NCBI RefSeq assembly: GCF_047948215.1
Contig: NC_134456.1
Coordinates: 193,237,034-193,301,033, forward strand
From: Lycorma delicatula
Taxonomy: Eukaryota; Arthropoda; Insecta; Hemiptera; Fulgoridae
DNA length: 64,000 nucleotides
Reading direction: 5' to 3'
Shown: positions 48,780 through 61,049 of the stretch, in pieces
Numbering within the stretch: position 1 is the stretch's first letter
How the letters are laid out: every line of letters begins with the position of its first letter
Position numbers and translations under genes: made by a program
The notes under the pieces: generated by a model
What the model was told of the DNA's origin: nothing
The model's input: only the letters and a program-made list of their open reading frames with translations
Databases searched by the model: none

Positions 48780-48930
48780 GCACACAAGTACACATGTACG
48801 CAAGTTTACATCGCGTGATCATTACTGTCCGACGGTAGCCAATCAGAGCGAAGGAAGCCACCTGTGGTTTGTTCATTCCCCCTTCCCCTCACACCATCAT
48901 CGTATAGTCACAGACAGAGCGATGTTTCTA
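48780..48930. promoter_or_regulatory. Candidate regulatory segment with CCAAT, E-box and Runx-like sites
   Basis: AGCCAATCAGAGCG (48837-48850, CCAAT box context), CCACCTGTGG (48859-48868, E-box in a palindrome) and TGTGGTTTG (48865-48873, Runx-like) lie within 40 bp in an otherwise simple region. No adjacent coding exon found. Motif clustering only. Confidence 0.25.
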
Positions 48931-49169
48931 CTTGATGCGTCATTCCAAAAAAAATTAAATAAAAAAAGAATTACCTCTAATATTCCTCTTAGCAAAAGTC
49001 GTCTGTCAGCGTATTTGATAAATTATTGTTTTATTGTATCGAACTTCTGGTTTTTTATTAAGTCATTTATTACTGTAAACAATTTATTTATTAAATTTAT
49101 TTTATTTTTATTTATTTATTTTTTTATTAACACTTCGCTTTTATCATAATCTGAATTTTTGTTTGTCGC

Positions 49170-49905
49170 GTTTTTTTTTTTTGTCTTCAGTCATTTGACT
49201 GGTTTGATGCAGCTCTCCAAGATTTCCTATCTAGTGCTAGTCGTTTCATTTCAGTATACCCTCTACATCCTACATCCCTAACAATTTGTTTTACATATTC
49301 CAAACGTGGCCTGCCTATACAATTTTTCCCTTCTACCTGTCCTTCCAAAATTAAAGCGACTATTCCAGGATGCCTTAGTATGTGTCCTATAAGTCTGTCT
49401 CTTCTTTTAACTATATTTTTCCAAATGTTTCTTTCTTCATCTATTTGCCGCAACACCTCTTCATTTATCGCTTTATCCACCCGTCTGATTTTTAACTTTC
49501 TACTGTCGCATCGCATTTCGAAAAAGCTTCTAATCATTTCTTTTCAGGCACTCCGATCGTTCAAGTTTCACTTCCATAGAAAGCTACGCTCCAACCGTAT
49601 ACTTTCAAAAATCTTTTCTGACGTTTAAATTAATTTTGTGATGTAAGCAAATTATATTTCTGACTGAAAGTTCGCTTCGCCTGCGCTATTCGGCATTTTA
49701 TATCGCTCCTGCTTAGTCCATCTTTAGTAATTCTACTTCCCAAATAACAAAATTCTTCTACCTCGATAATATTTTCTCTTCGTATTTTCACATTCAGAGG
49801 TCTATCTTCATTATTTCAACTACATTTCATTACTTTCGTTTTGTTTTGTTTATTTTCATGCCGTAATACTTGCGTAGGACTTCATCTGTGCCGTGATAAT
49901 ATTTG
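49170..49905 (-). mobile_element. RTE-like LINE, 5'-truncated copy (copy E)
   Basis: About 730 bp from the 3' end, with poly-A (T-run 49172-49182). Encodes the region from the NKNKT block to SNQSND with frameshifts. At its 5' side it keeps CGTAGGACTTCATCTGTGCC, which copy A also has but the intact copy F lacks (an 18-bp shorter, different stretch), so A and E represent the older sequence at this place. Confidence 0.9.
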
Positions 49906-52185
49906 TAGATAAGAATGTTTATTATTATATTATAATTTATTTTTATAAATTTTATTTATATTAAATTTTTTTATTTTATATTTATATAAAAAAATATTAA
50001 CACGAGATAATGAAAGAGTTACACAAAGTGCGAATTCAGTTGATATTAATTTTAGAATCGATAACAAGAACAACCTTAAACCGATTGCCGTTAATCGATC
50101 GCCTTCCAGAACATACATTTTTTCCCTGATCGGCTTAGATTCTTATTTACAAAATATAAAGACGGATGATTACGTATTTTTAATACGAAATTGAATATTC
50201 ACGATGATAATAATAACTTGATAAATGAATTTCTTGCTATTATGCGACTATATGAATTTAAATTATACGTAAACAAATCTACACGTTTACAAAACAGTCC
50301 CGATGACGTAATTCCGTCTATCGGCTGCACCGACCATATTTTCAAGAAGAATTTGAAGTACCTACTTTGAGAGAAATAAATATATGTCAAGAAAGTAATA
50401 CTACACGTACACAAATATAAAAATGAATTTAAATTTAAAAATACACCGTACAATACTCGTTCGGCAGGAAAAAATACTTATACCGCATTCTTTTCAAACA
50501 ACAGTTTGCAAACATTAATTTTCGTATTACACCATTATATTTTCTAAAGAAGGCCCCGACCATTTTAACGTCCAAATAATAAAGAGTAATCCAGTAAAAT
50601 AAATAGATGAACGGGTGAAGCACAATTGAATATATATATTAAATTACCACATCGAAAGAGAAAAATAATCCGCACTAATAACAATAAATTTAACATATTA
50701 TAATGAATATCATACGACAAAATAAATTAATAATATACTACTTAACATTAAAAAATCCACATAGGCAGTATAAATTCATAATTGTATTCCGTTGTCTTTT
50801 AAATATTTATTGTTGTGTTATCATAGTTATCTTGTTTTTTTTATTTTTGGTTTTATACAATTTCAATGTAGATTTAAGTAATTTTACATTCTGATGCTAT
50901 GCATTTTTTTTTTACTTAATGTTTCAATTTAAACTTTTACGTATCATGTATATTTATTTAGGTAATTATTGTATTTTTCATTAATTCCTTTTTTAATCTT
51001 CCTGTTATAATAATATGAACTCGCGGATATCGCACAAGGTTTCTTTTGCTATCTGCGTCAAAGATAAATACGTTGAAAAAAATTGTATATGTAATTTTCA
51101 ATCGACGATAAACGAATATTAAATGTTAAAGCGAATAATCTCAAAATTCTTAGCGATTTGCAGTTGTGAGGAGTAATTTTAAACGACAGTGTAATACAAT
51201 TTAAATTCGTATAATAAACAGTACGGATGGATATTTTCCAAATTATTTTCGACTTGAAAAATTAGGATGCGATCGCTTTAGATCTTGAAAATGGATTTAA
51301 TTCACGATGAACAACAAGACATTTAAAAACCGAGTTTCGAATCGCGATAGAAATTTGAAGTTGCACAGTCGACGTATTACGGACATCTAAATTATTAGCG
51401 GCTTGAATTTTGAATTCAAGATTTCAAGTAGTAACAGAGAGGAGACAAGTTTCAGTCTCTATCGGTATGTAATTATGAAAACTAAAAATATTAGTGCGGC
51501 GTTACGAGGACCTTGTGTAAAATTATTTATGAAGTATATAAACACGAAGTTGCAAAAATGTTCTATCGTAATTGAATTTACCTTTTGGTTCTTTTTGTAT
51601 CGCTAAATGTAAATATCATCCGTTTATTTATTTTTGCGTTAGGTTTTATTTACTTTAAAAAAGATGTAGATGCGGTTTTAATTTTCTTTTAGTTTTTTCG
51701 CTAGTAGTGAAAACCTTAAATATTACACCGTATTGTAATACAAACCTTGTAAATTTTCGTCTTCCAAGTAAACGTTTACCTTCTGCATACTTTTACAATA
51801 ACGTTTAGCGAAAGTACGTTTTCTGATAAAACGTCTACTATCCCGGAAACGATTCGTAGATTTCGTTCGTTCAACTACATTATTGCAAATTATTCTTGGA
51901 AATATACCGATCTCATTTCTTTTGGGTGTATTATCCTTCCCCTTCAAAAACTAAACGCATCAAGATTTTCTTATATTTAACAAACTGTAATTATACGCGC
52001 TATACTTTTTAAATTTCAGTTTTATCACGTTCTCGATTGTTACACGACTGCACAAAAAAGAATGTAATGTATTTAGGGTGTATGTTTGTGCGTATGTATG
52101 TTCCATCTTTGCAGCTCAACGGCCGAACCGATTTAGATGTACGGCTCCACGTTGGAATCCTTTCGTTACCGGTAGCGTCATAGGC
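49906..52185. other. CpG-rich non-coding stretch
   Basis: No recognised gene or element. About 24 CpG in 50101-50700 by hand. Confidence 0.5.
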
Positions 52186-52425
52186 CAATGATTCCCATAC
52201 TGTGCGCCGCGGCCTCTTCACAGCGACGCCGCGAAATATTTTAAAAGTTTCATAATTAATTGAACGAAGACATTTACAATTGTTAATGAAAAAACAAAAA
52301 AATTAAATAATGAAGATACACGAGTTTTTTTTTATTTTTCTCTTACATACGAGTAGTCATACTTGGGTAAAGCGCCATGGAAAAACTTTTAATTGATAAA
52401 GGACGCCGCGGCTCGGAAAAATTTT
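52186..52425. mobile_element. Possible hAT-type non-autonomous element
   Basis: TGATTCCCATACTGTGCGCC (52188-52207) followed by GCGGCCTC resembles the terminal sequence of hAT/Charlie-like elements, and GACGCCGCGGCTCGGAAAA recurs near 52403. No complete inverted ends or 8-bp duplication identified. Confidence 0.3.
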
Positions 52426-52668
52426 ATATATTTTTATAAATATGTAATGTATTCACGTGCGATTATTTAAAGTAATCTGTGGGTTAAAGTACTCAGTATT
52501 TCGTATAGTTTATTATTTAATTACTATTTGGAATTATTTTGTATTAAGTTTGTTACTTCTTATTTTTATCTTAGCGTGATACGTAATGTTTTATAAGATT
52601 TTCTGATTATGAGCATTAAAATTTTGGCGGGATATGATGTACTTACCAACAATATGGAGCAGTGTTGG

Positions 52669-52798
<130 letters not shown>

Positions 52799-52817
52799 GT
52801 GTATATATTTTTTTTTT

Positions 52818-52837
52818 GTCTTCAGTCATTTGACTGG
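52818..52837 (-). other. LINE 3' terminus: stop codon inside a hairpin, four-base 3' UTR
   Basis: On the element strand CAGTCAAATGACTG forms a 6-bp stem with a 2-base loop and contains the last codons and the TGA stop. Only AGAC separates the stop from the A tail. The same end is kept in copies B, D and E. Confidence 0.9.
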
Positions 52838-55824
52838 TTTGATGCAGCTCTCCAAGATTCCCTATCTAGTGCTAGTCGTTTCATTTCAGTATACCCTCTA
52901 CATCCTACATCCCCAACAATTTGTTTTACATACTCCAGACGTGGCCTGCCTACACAATTTTTCCCTTCTACCTGTCCTTCCAATATTAAAGCGACTATTC
53001 CAGGATGCCTTAGTATGTGGCCTATAAGTCTGTTTCTTCTTTTAACTATATTTTTCCAAATGCTACTTTCTTCATCTATTTGCCGCAATACCTCTTCATT
53101 TGTCACTTTATCCACCCATCTGATTTTTAACATTCTCCTATAGCACCACATTTCAAAAGCTTCTAATCTTTTCTTCTCAGATACTCCGATTGTCCAAGTT
53201 TCACTTCCATATAAAGCGACACTCCAAACATACACTTTCAAAAATCTTTTCCTGACATTTAAATTCATTTTTGATGTAAACAAATTATATTTCTTACTGA
53301 AGGCTCGTTTAGCTTGTGCTATTCGGCATTTTATATCGCTTCTGCTTCGTCCATCTTTAGTAATTTTACTTCCCAAATAACAAAATTCTTCTACCTCCAT
53401 AATCTTTTCTCCTCCTATTTTCACATTCAGTGGTCCATCTTTGTTATTTCTACTACATTTCATTACTTTTGTTTTGTTCTTGTTTATTTTCATGTTTCTT
53501 ATTTCATGTTTCATTGTTTCTTCTAAATCCTTTTTACTCTCGGCTAGAATTACTATATCATCAGCAAATCGTAGCATCTTTATCTTTTCACCTTGTACTG
53601 TTACTCCGAATCTAAATTGTTCTTTAACATCATTAACTGCTAGTTCCATGTAAAGATTAAAAAGTAACGGCGATAGGGAACATCCTTGTCGGACTCCCTT
53701 TCTTATTAGGGCTTCTTTCTTATGTTCTTCAATTGTTATTGTTGCTGTTTGGTTCCTGTACATGTTAGCAATTGTTCTTCTATCTCTGTATTTGAACCCT
53801 AATTTTTTTAAAATGCTGAACATTTTATTCCAGTCTACGTTATCGAAAGCCTTTTCTAGGTCTATAAACGCCAAGTATGTTGGTTTGTTTTTCTTTAATC
53901 TTCCTTCTACTATTAATCTGAGGCCTAAAATTGCTTCCCTTGTCCCTATACTTTTCCTGAAACCAAATTGGTCTTCTCCTAACACTTCTTCCACTCTCCT
54001 CTCAATTCTTCTGTATAAAATTCTAGTTAAGATTTTTGATGCATGACTAGTTAAACTAATTGTTCTGTATTCTTCACATTTATCTGCCCCTGCTTTCTTT
54101 GGAATCATAACTATAACACTTTTTTTGAAGTCTGATGGAAATTCCCCATTTTCATAAATATTACACACCAGTTTGTATAATCTATCAATCGCTTCCTCAC
54201 CTGCACTGCGCAGTAATTCTACAGGTATTCCGTCTATTCCAGGAGCCTTTCTGCCATTTAAATCTTTTAATGCTCTCTTAAATTCAGATCTCAGTATTGT
54301 TTCTCCCATTTCATCCTCCTCAACTTCCTCTTCTTCCTCTATAACACCATTTTCTAATTCATTTCCTCCGTATAACTCTTCAATATATTCCACCCATCTA
54401 TCGACTTTACCTTTCGTATTATATATTGGTGTACCATCTTTGTTTAACACATTATTACATTTTAATTTATGTACCCCAAAATTTTCCTTAACTTTCCTGT
54501 ATGCTCCGTCTATTTTACCAATGTTCATTTCTCTTTCCACTTCTGAACACTTTTCTTTAATCCACTCTTCTTTCACCAGTTTGCACTTCCTGTTTATAGC
54601 ATTTCTTAATTGCCGATAGTTCCTTTTACTTTCTTCATCACTAGCATTCTTATATTTTCTACGTTCATCCATCAGCTGCAATATATCGTCTGAAACCCAA
54701 GGTTTTCTACCAGTTCTCTTTATTCCGCCTAAGTTTGCTTCTGCTGATTTAAGAATTTCCTTTTTAACATTCTCCCATTCTTCTTCTACATTTTCTACCT
54801 TATCTTTTTTACTCAGACCTCTTGCGATGTCCTCCTCAAAAATCTTCTTTACCTCCTCTTCCTCAAGCTTCTCTAAATTCCACCGATTCATCTGACACCT
54901 TTTCTTCAGGTTTTTAAACCCCAATCTACATTTCATTATCACCAAATTATGGTCGCTATCAATGTCTGCTCCAGGGTAAGTTTTGCAGTCATCGAGTTGA
55001 TTTCTAAATCTTTGCTTAACCATGATATAATCTATCTGATACCTTGCAGTATCGCCTGGCTTTTTCCAAGTGTATATTCTTCTATTATGATTTTTAAATT
55101 GGGTGTTGGCAATTACTAAATTATACTTCGTGCAAAACTCTATAAGTCGGTCCCCTCTTTCATTCCTTTTGCCCAGCCCGTATTCACCCACTATATTCCC
55201 TTCCTTGCCTTTTCCAATGCTTGCATTCCAATCTCCAACTATTATTAAATTTTCATCTCCTTTTACGTGTTTAATTGCTTCATCAATCTCTTCGTATACA
55301 CACTCTACCTCATCATCATCATGGGCGCTTGTAGGCATATAAACGTTAACAATCGTTGTCGGTTTAGGTTTTGATTTTATCCTTATTACAATGATTCTAT
55401 CGCTATGCATTTTGAAATACTCCACTCTCCTCCCTATCTTCTTGTTCATCACGAAACCTACTCCTGCCTGCCCATTATTTGACGCTGAGTTAATTACTCT
55501 AAAATCACCTGACCAAAAGTCGCCTTCCTCTTCCCACCGAACCTCACTAATTCCTACTATATCCACATTCACCCTATCCATTTCCCTTTTTAAATTTTCT
55601 AGCCTACCAACCTTTTTTAAGCTTCTAACATTCCACGCTCCGACTCGTAGAATGTTATTTTTTAATTTTCTGGTGACCCCTTCCTTAGTAGTCCCCACCC
55701 GGAGATCCGAACGGGGGACTATTTTACCTCCGGAATATTTTACCAAGGAAGGCGCCTCCATTATTGTTATGTGAAAATGCAGAGCCACATTTTCTTGGAA
55801 AAAAAAGCAGCTGTAGTTTTCCAT
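52822..55824 (-). CDS. LINE endonuclease/reverse transcriptase polyprotein, 1000 aa
   Basis: Provides the DNA-nicking and target-primed reverse transcription steps of retrotransposition. The N-terminal AP-type endonuclease spans residues about 60-305: GAWNVRSL (62-69), GISEVRW (91-97), GDWNASIG (197-204), QIDYIMV (263-269) and catalytic SDH (290-292). RT spans about 505-800: KAPGIDGIP (526-534), YRTISL (586-591), FIDLEKAFDNVDW (653-665), KGVRQGCSLSPLLFNLY (709-725), FADD (753-756) and NKNKTKVM (781-788). The C-terminal region includes FCYLGSKIT (814-822), LYGSETWT (871-878) and RRMLKIRW (896-903). Insect relatives are often annotated as craniofacial development protein 2-like. Met22 (MEAPSL) could be the real start. 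The frame has no break. The linker before NKNKT is six residues shorter than in copies A and E, which could affect activity. Confidence 0.93.
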   Translation of the reverse strand: MENYSCFFFQENVALHFHITIMEAPSLVKYSGGKIVPRSDLRVGTTKEGVTRKLKNNILRVGAWNVRSLKKVGRLENLKREMDRVNVDIVGISEVRWEEEGDFWSGDFRVINSASNNGQAGVGFVMNKKIGRRVEYFKMHSDRIIVIRIKSKPKPTTIVNVYMPTSAHDDDEVECVYEEIDEAIKHVKGDENLIIVGDWNASIGKGKEGNIVGEYGLGKRNERGDRLIEFCTKYNLVIANTQFKNHNRRIYTWKKPGDTARYQIDYIMVKQRFRNQLDDCKTYPGADIDSDHNLVIMKCRLGFKNLKKRCQMNRWNLEKLEEEEVKKIFEEDIARGLSKKDKVENVEEEWENVKKEILKSAEANLGGIKRTGRKPWVSDDILQLMDERRKYKNASDEESKRNYRQLRNAINRKCKLVKEEWIKEKCSEVEREMNIGKIDGAYRKVKENFGVHKLKCNNVLNKDGTPIYNTKGKVDRWVEYIEELYGGNELENGVIEEEEEVEEDEMGETILRSEFKRALKDLNGRKAPGIDGIPVELLRSAGEEAIDRLYKLVCNIYENGEFPSDFKKSVIVMIPKKAGADKCEEYRTISLTSHASKILTRILYRRIERRVEEVLGEDQFGFRKSIGTREAILGLRLIVEGRLKKNKPTYLAFIDLEKAFDNVDWNKMFSILKKLGFKYRDRRTIANMYRNQTATITIEEHKKEALIRKGVRQGCSLSPLLFNLYMELAVNDVKEQFRFGVTVQGEKIKMLRFADDIVILAESKKDLEETMKHEIRNMKINKNKTKVMKCSRNNKDGPLNVKIGGEKIMEVEEFCYLGSKITKDGRSRSDIKCRIAQAKRAFSKKYNLFTSKMNLNVRKRFLKVYVWSVALYGSETWTIGVSEKKRLEAFEMWCYRRMLKIRWVDKVTNEEVLRQIDEESSIWKNIVKRRNRLIGHILRHPGIVALILEGQVEGKNCVGRPRLEYVKQIVGDVGCRGYTEMKRLALDRESWRAASNQSND

Positions 55825-56074
55825 TGCTTTCAGCTGCGCAGTACTCAGAGGACTGAGTGATGTTGATACGGCCGTTTAAGTCGTCCTGACTCACGCCCCT
55901 AACAACTACTGAGAGAGCTGCTGCCCTCTTTCAGGAATCATTCCTTAGTCTGGCTCTCAACAGATACCTCTCCGATATGGTTGCACCTTCGGTCCAGCTA
56001 CTCTGTATCCCTGAGCACTCAAGCCCCCTCACCAACGGCAAGGTCTCATGATTCATAGAGGAGGGTGTATATAT

Positions 56075-57685
56075 ATATTTTTATATAATGAAGGATTTTC
56101 CTCTAATATTCTCCGTTTAGTAGGTGACACGTTAGATCAGCATCAGAAAGTTTTTTGTGTGTAACTTTTCTGCCGCAAATAATTTTTACACTTGTACGTC
56201 GAATGAAATGTAATAAAAAAGCATCGGTATTTCAAACGCTTAATTCCAGTCCTCATTGTTACGGATTTTCTTACAGTTATTTGATTTACTTTATTTAACT
56301 CGTACTTACCGTTATTTCGCTTCCCAAGCGATGGTGAATTAAAAAAATATGTATATTCTGGCCTACTTTGACCGGGCAATGGAGTTTATTATTAAATAAC
56401 TTTAGATCCGACTAATTTTTAAACTCGGTAGACCGATTTCAGTTATTACTTTTATGTGGAAAAAATTACGTCGCCTTTTTCGTGTAATTCGTAGATTATT
56501 CTGTTAACTGAGAAACTTAACTGTGCAATAAAGGTTTTTATACTATCTTTTAACGATTTCGCCGATCGTTGAGTACGGCTATCTGAATTTTTACACGGTG
56601 CTCTGTTTCTTTCGCGTCTGAAATGTACGCATCTACTTCGTCGAATCAAAATCGTAATGCATTTTAAATCCAAGATGTTTCCAAATAGGCTGCCGCTAGG
56701 TGTAGAGAAATAAGTCAAGTTACGTACTGTACTGGAATTTTTCTATTTTATTACAATTTTCTTATAATGAAGCGTACTAAATTTATCAAACGTTATTTTT
56801 ACTGAATTTCTAATAGATTTTATTTTAATAATTCAAAGGTAATTAGCCAAACCTGTTTTATTACAACGAAATTCAGTTAAGTCACATACCTCGCATATTT
56901 TACTTCTTGTTTAGTAATTCTGTATGCGATTGTTTTACAGTTTATTTTATTTCAAAAACACACCGAAAATTATCTATTAGAGAACGAAATTACTTTCATA
57001 TGAACAGGATGAGAGATTTAAAACAGAAGCGACCCGGTTCGAATTACAATTATTAGCTTATCACTTTTAATACCTACGAACTCCAATATTAATTGTTTAT
57101 TTTACTACCGTCTCTAGGGATGGGCTAAATCGATTGATTTTTATAATAGAGATATTAGTAATGGAACGATATAAATAATCGAATGATTCATTTGAAATGT
57201 GAACATTACTTATTTTTTCCACGAGTACAAACATCGAATAAGATATAATACATCGGTTGAGTAATTTTCATTTAACTAGTTTTGACTGTCTACGGGTTAC
57301 TGGCGCCGCGATTAATCGCTCCCTAAAAATTAATTTCTGCAGATGCTGCGGTTTTATTTGAATTATTATCGCGTTGTTAATCAGTCGCTAATATTTTGGT
57401 AACTTAGTTTTTTTTTTGTTTATATATATCGCGTCAATTCTTACGGTGTTATTTGTCACCGTTTCAGTTAGCGTTAAATAGTAGCGTTTTTCAATTTTGT
57501 TACTTTAGTTTTATTAATTAGGTTTACAGAATTTTTCATTTATTTTACTATCGTTGGAATTATTACTTATTAGAATTTACTCGTTTAGAGATTATTCCGT
57601 TAAACTTTGGTTTTATAGTTTGATTACTTTTCGTTTATAATTTAGCCGTTAAGAAAGTTTCTTTTTTAACTTTTATTTACGAAGT
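56075..57685. other. Non-coding stretch
   Basis: No gene or repeat that I can identify; ordinary CpG-rich intergenic sequence for this half. Confidence 0.5.
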
Positions 57686-57689
57686 AGAA

Positions 57690-58320
57690 TTATGACGGGA
57701 AAAATCATCGATCGTTTAAACATTGTTTGCTATAAATGAAGACAACAAAAGTGTTTGTTGTAAAATTTGCAAAAAAAACATTAATGTTTTTCGACTATAT
57801 TACAAACCTAAAAGAGCACTTAATACGGAAACATCCTTTACAGTTAAATGAAGAATTAGGTAATTTATTCTCGAATGTCGGAAAAAGTTAAAAATATCTA
57901 AATTCAATAAAACGTGTTTCAGTAACTACCGATATTTGGTGGACCGATGGCAATAAATCGTTTGTTACATTTTACACGCGGTAACAAACTTCATTCAATT
58001 GTACCGGCGACTCGCGAAATGTCAGTCGCTCAAACGGGAGTGGCAATCGGCTATATCTTAAAAACGATTTTCGAAGAACGGAATATCACCGATAAAATAG
58101 TGACGGTAGTTGCAGACAACGGATGTAAAATAAAGAATGCGATTAATGAACATTTAAATTTGCATTACCGTCCGTGTGCGGCTCACAAGCTTAAGTTAGC
58201 TGTACAAGATGATGATAAAAAGAACAAAGAGTTCTCAGATTTATTGAAAAAATGCAGGTGTCTTGTTTCATATTTTAAACGTAGTGTTACGGCAACTAGC
58301 AAAACGAAATAGCGAGAAAC
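57690..58320 (+). mobile_element. hAT (ZBED-like) transposase fragment
   Basis: An ATG near 57691 is followed by frames with CCKICKKN (about 57758-57782) and LKEHLIRKHP (about 57809-57838), together a BED-type zinc finger (C2...H2). VTTDIWWTD (about 57922-57949) is the family's TxDxWT block. The open frame 57947-58312 contains SVAQTGVAIG, then NITDKIVTVVADNGCKIKNA with the second catalytic Asp (VADN), and RPCAAHKLKLAV (C-x-x-H, family CxAHxLNL). At least one frameshift separates finger and catalytic part, and the dimerisation domain is missing to the right. It is a dead copy. Family assignment is confident. Confidence 0.8.
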
Positions 58321-59257
58321 GACTTAAGAAAATAAATACGTCTTGTTGCCGAAATTAATAATCGTGTTTTAAAATATTTACTCGAGCGAAAATGAAAAGC
58401 AGCAGTTAAGATACTCTCATCGTTCGTATTCTTATTAGCAGTCTGTATTCGGCCTATTCATCTTCCAAATCTGAGCAACTGACGAATTAAAAGCAGTAGT
58501 AAAATTTGTTAGTAGTTCGTAACAGTAGTATATTCCAAGCGAGAACCGCATCGAATGCGATTGGTAATTCGAGAGATCTCGAGATATTTCAATAATCGAA
58601 TCGTTACCGTTTTTTCATTAGAGATCCCATCGCTACTCTCGTCTATTATTGTCAGTTGTTCGTGCTTTGTGCCGTATAGTTTCGTTACTTGCAGTCTGAT
58701 TTTTCTAAAATGCCTATTCGATCGAGGAAAAGCTCGTTAAAGGGGAAGCTTATGTGCGTTCTGGATCCTTTCGAGAAACGCGTCAAATATTCGCGAAAAA
58801 TTTCCGATCGCCAGTATCCCGGCAGAATAGCGTACACGGTTCGGTTAAAAAATAATGAAACGATCGAGCGATTACATCATCCGTTTAACTGATTTATAGA
58901 TATATTTAACGTACGTGAGAAGTCGGTTGAAAATAAAAAAAGCGAATGACGGGTTCATTTTTTATATAAGCAAAATAAGAACCTTTTACATAGACGGCCG
59001 TAAATTGTTTAGAATTTCTCTTAGAAAACCTTTGAGTTAGCCTCTAATATGTCAAAATATTATTTATTATGGAATAAAAGAAGACGGTTAGTATGGATTA
59101 ATTTTTATATCGTGTAATTTATAAACATTACAGATCGATTTATGTCGGTTTTGTTTTGCTTTTATTATTAAGTCTTGCTGACAAGTAAAAAATTATATTC
59201 CCACACATTTTCTTATTTCTTCATTTAATGTTTCTATTTAATGATGTGTGTCTCTCA

Positions 59258-59300
<43 letters not shown>

Positions 59301-59345
59301 GCGCGCGTGTGTGTGTGTGTGTGTGTGCAAAACAGTTTAACCTTT
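58321..59345. other. Non-coding stretch with (CT)n-(GC)-(GT)n compound microsatellite
   Basis: (CT)n at 59261-59298, GCGCGCG, then (GT)n at 59306-59326. A small open frame at 58689-58892 has no recognisable domain. Confidence 0.6.
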
Positions 59346-59465
59346 GGTTTTTTTTGTGAGATTACGGGCATCGACTACTATCGTCATTTAGCCCCGACCG
59401 AAATTTGTAGCGTATGAAAAATGCCATACCTGACCGGGATTCAAACCCGGGATCTCCTGAAGATT
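59346..59465 (-). mobile_element. Second SINE-type repeat, 5'-truncated
   Basis: On the minus strand GGAGATCCCGGGTTTGAATC then CCGGTCAGG contains a near-consensus B box (GGTTTGAATCC), followed by TATGGCATTTTTCATACGCT, a body that I recall from tRNA-derived insect SINEs. The A box is missing. Distinct from the 24.5 kb family. Confidence 0.6.
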
Positions 59466-61049
59466 GATCTGTACATTTTCAAAATTACAATCGGGCTTGA
59501 AATTGGAAAGTAATAAAAGTACTGTATATCTATATTGCGATTCTTTGTTTAGCGTAAGTACTGAAAAAATAATTATGTAAATTAATTTTTAGAAATTTTT
59601 CGTTTAACTTATCTAACCTTAAAAATTTTAATTCGATGAATTTTTGTAACTAAAGTTTTAATTTATCGACCGAATATTTATACGAACAGAAATGAATTTG
59701 TTGTTTAAATAGTCCAAATGAATGATGCTATCAAAACTACGTTTTATAGAATTTTACGATGCCGTTCATCGGAATAAAATGGAGTTATAATATTTTATCG
59801 TAAAACGAAAAATATAATTTAAAAAAAATTGTTTGTTACATAACTTTCTAGTTAGTAATATAATTAAATCGATTCAATTATTTAATAAAATTAAGGTTCT
59901 GCTCGCGATTTAAATTTAGCTTTTTATTTCGATCGGATTAAAATATGTGTTTGTGTCGATATATTATTTCTACGTATGAGTAGCTGTGACTAGAGTTATC
60001 GACAAAAATTATGAATATTTATGCATATATATATATATATATATGGTAATCTATTACCGGAAAGGTGAAATGACATCTCCACGACGAACATCAGAACGTC
60101 TCCGCATCTTGAATTGAAGAATAAAAAGAGACGAAGAGAATCTCGGTCGGACAAAAGCCGGTGCCAACGAACGTGGAGCGATTAGGAAGAGGGAATCCGT
60201 ATCTTAAACCGTCGTCAGGATGTCGGTTAAGAACACAGAATTAATGTTAACGTCCCGTTCTGAATTCATGGATAGAAAATCTTATCTGGTCGGTTATCGT
60301 ATTTCAGTTAACGGAATTCGGGATCTTAGGAAAAAAAGCTGGCTGCGATACGATAGAAAGACACTTTCGGGAAACTAAATTTAAATAGTTTTTTCGATGA
60401 AGCCGCCTTTACATTTAACATATTACTTCATTTGCGCGCTAAAAATAAACATATTTTATAACTTTACAATTATACTACCTTAATCGCTCGGCTTTCCTTA
60501 TCGTTAGTGTGAAAAGACCACCACTCCGATCCATATTTAAAAAATAAGTCGTTTCAAATTTTCATATCATATTTACTTTTTTTTTATTCGACTAAAGAGA
60601 GAAGGAAATCTCGTTTGAAATAAAAAATGAAACTAGTTTCTTTAAGTTTTTAAACGACATTCTGAGCAGGTAAACCGTAAAATAAAATCACTTTTGAATC
60701 GACATTTGTCGAAATTGTTGATCAGAAATATCGTAAACCGTTCGTTACCGTATCTGTAATTATATTCTGTGTACGTTTTCATCCTAGATATCTTTTAGTA
60801 AAATCCACCGTGCGCTTGTAATCCCCGGCTCGACGGGGATAAAATCGCCCGTAAAAATTATCAAAATGTTAACTACAAAAATTTTATCGAGTTTAAATGT
60901 GCCGTATTAACTATAATGAAAATAAGTCGTGAACAAGAACATACTGAAAACATAGGAGCGCGCAAATTATGTGTAACTAACCTTTGCGTACGACTTACAT
61001 ATACATACATATACATTACATAATAACGTTAGTTTTGCTATCGGTTACC
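59466..61049. other. Non-coding stretch
   Basis: Short (AT)n near 60026-60044. Nothing recognised. 60080-60400 has mixed composition and could be transposon remnant, unproven. Confidence 0.4.

Larger units (their letters stand above)
52799..56074 (-). mobile_element. RTE-like LINE, apparently intact full-length copy (copy F)
   Basis: A complete minus-strand element. Its 5' end is near 56064, where homology with copy A starts. It has a 5' UTR of about 240 bp, one 1000-codon ORF, and a 3' end at 52818 followed by an A-run (T at 52808-52817). It is bracketed by a candidate 10-bp duplication GTGTATATAT (52799-52808 and 56065-56074). The full ORF, poly-A and duplication point to a recent insertion. 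It inserted next to the long TG microsatellite. Sequence copies A-E show the family has been active in this locus more than once. The clade call (RTE-like: AP endonuclease plus RT, no RNase H, minimal 3' UTR) is from domain order, not a tree. Confidence 0.92.

Noticed and set aside
53314..55774. Many plus-strand open frames rich in Ser/Phe opposite the intact LINE
   Set aside because: Antisense shadows of the LINE coding sequence; no domain signatures.
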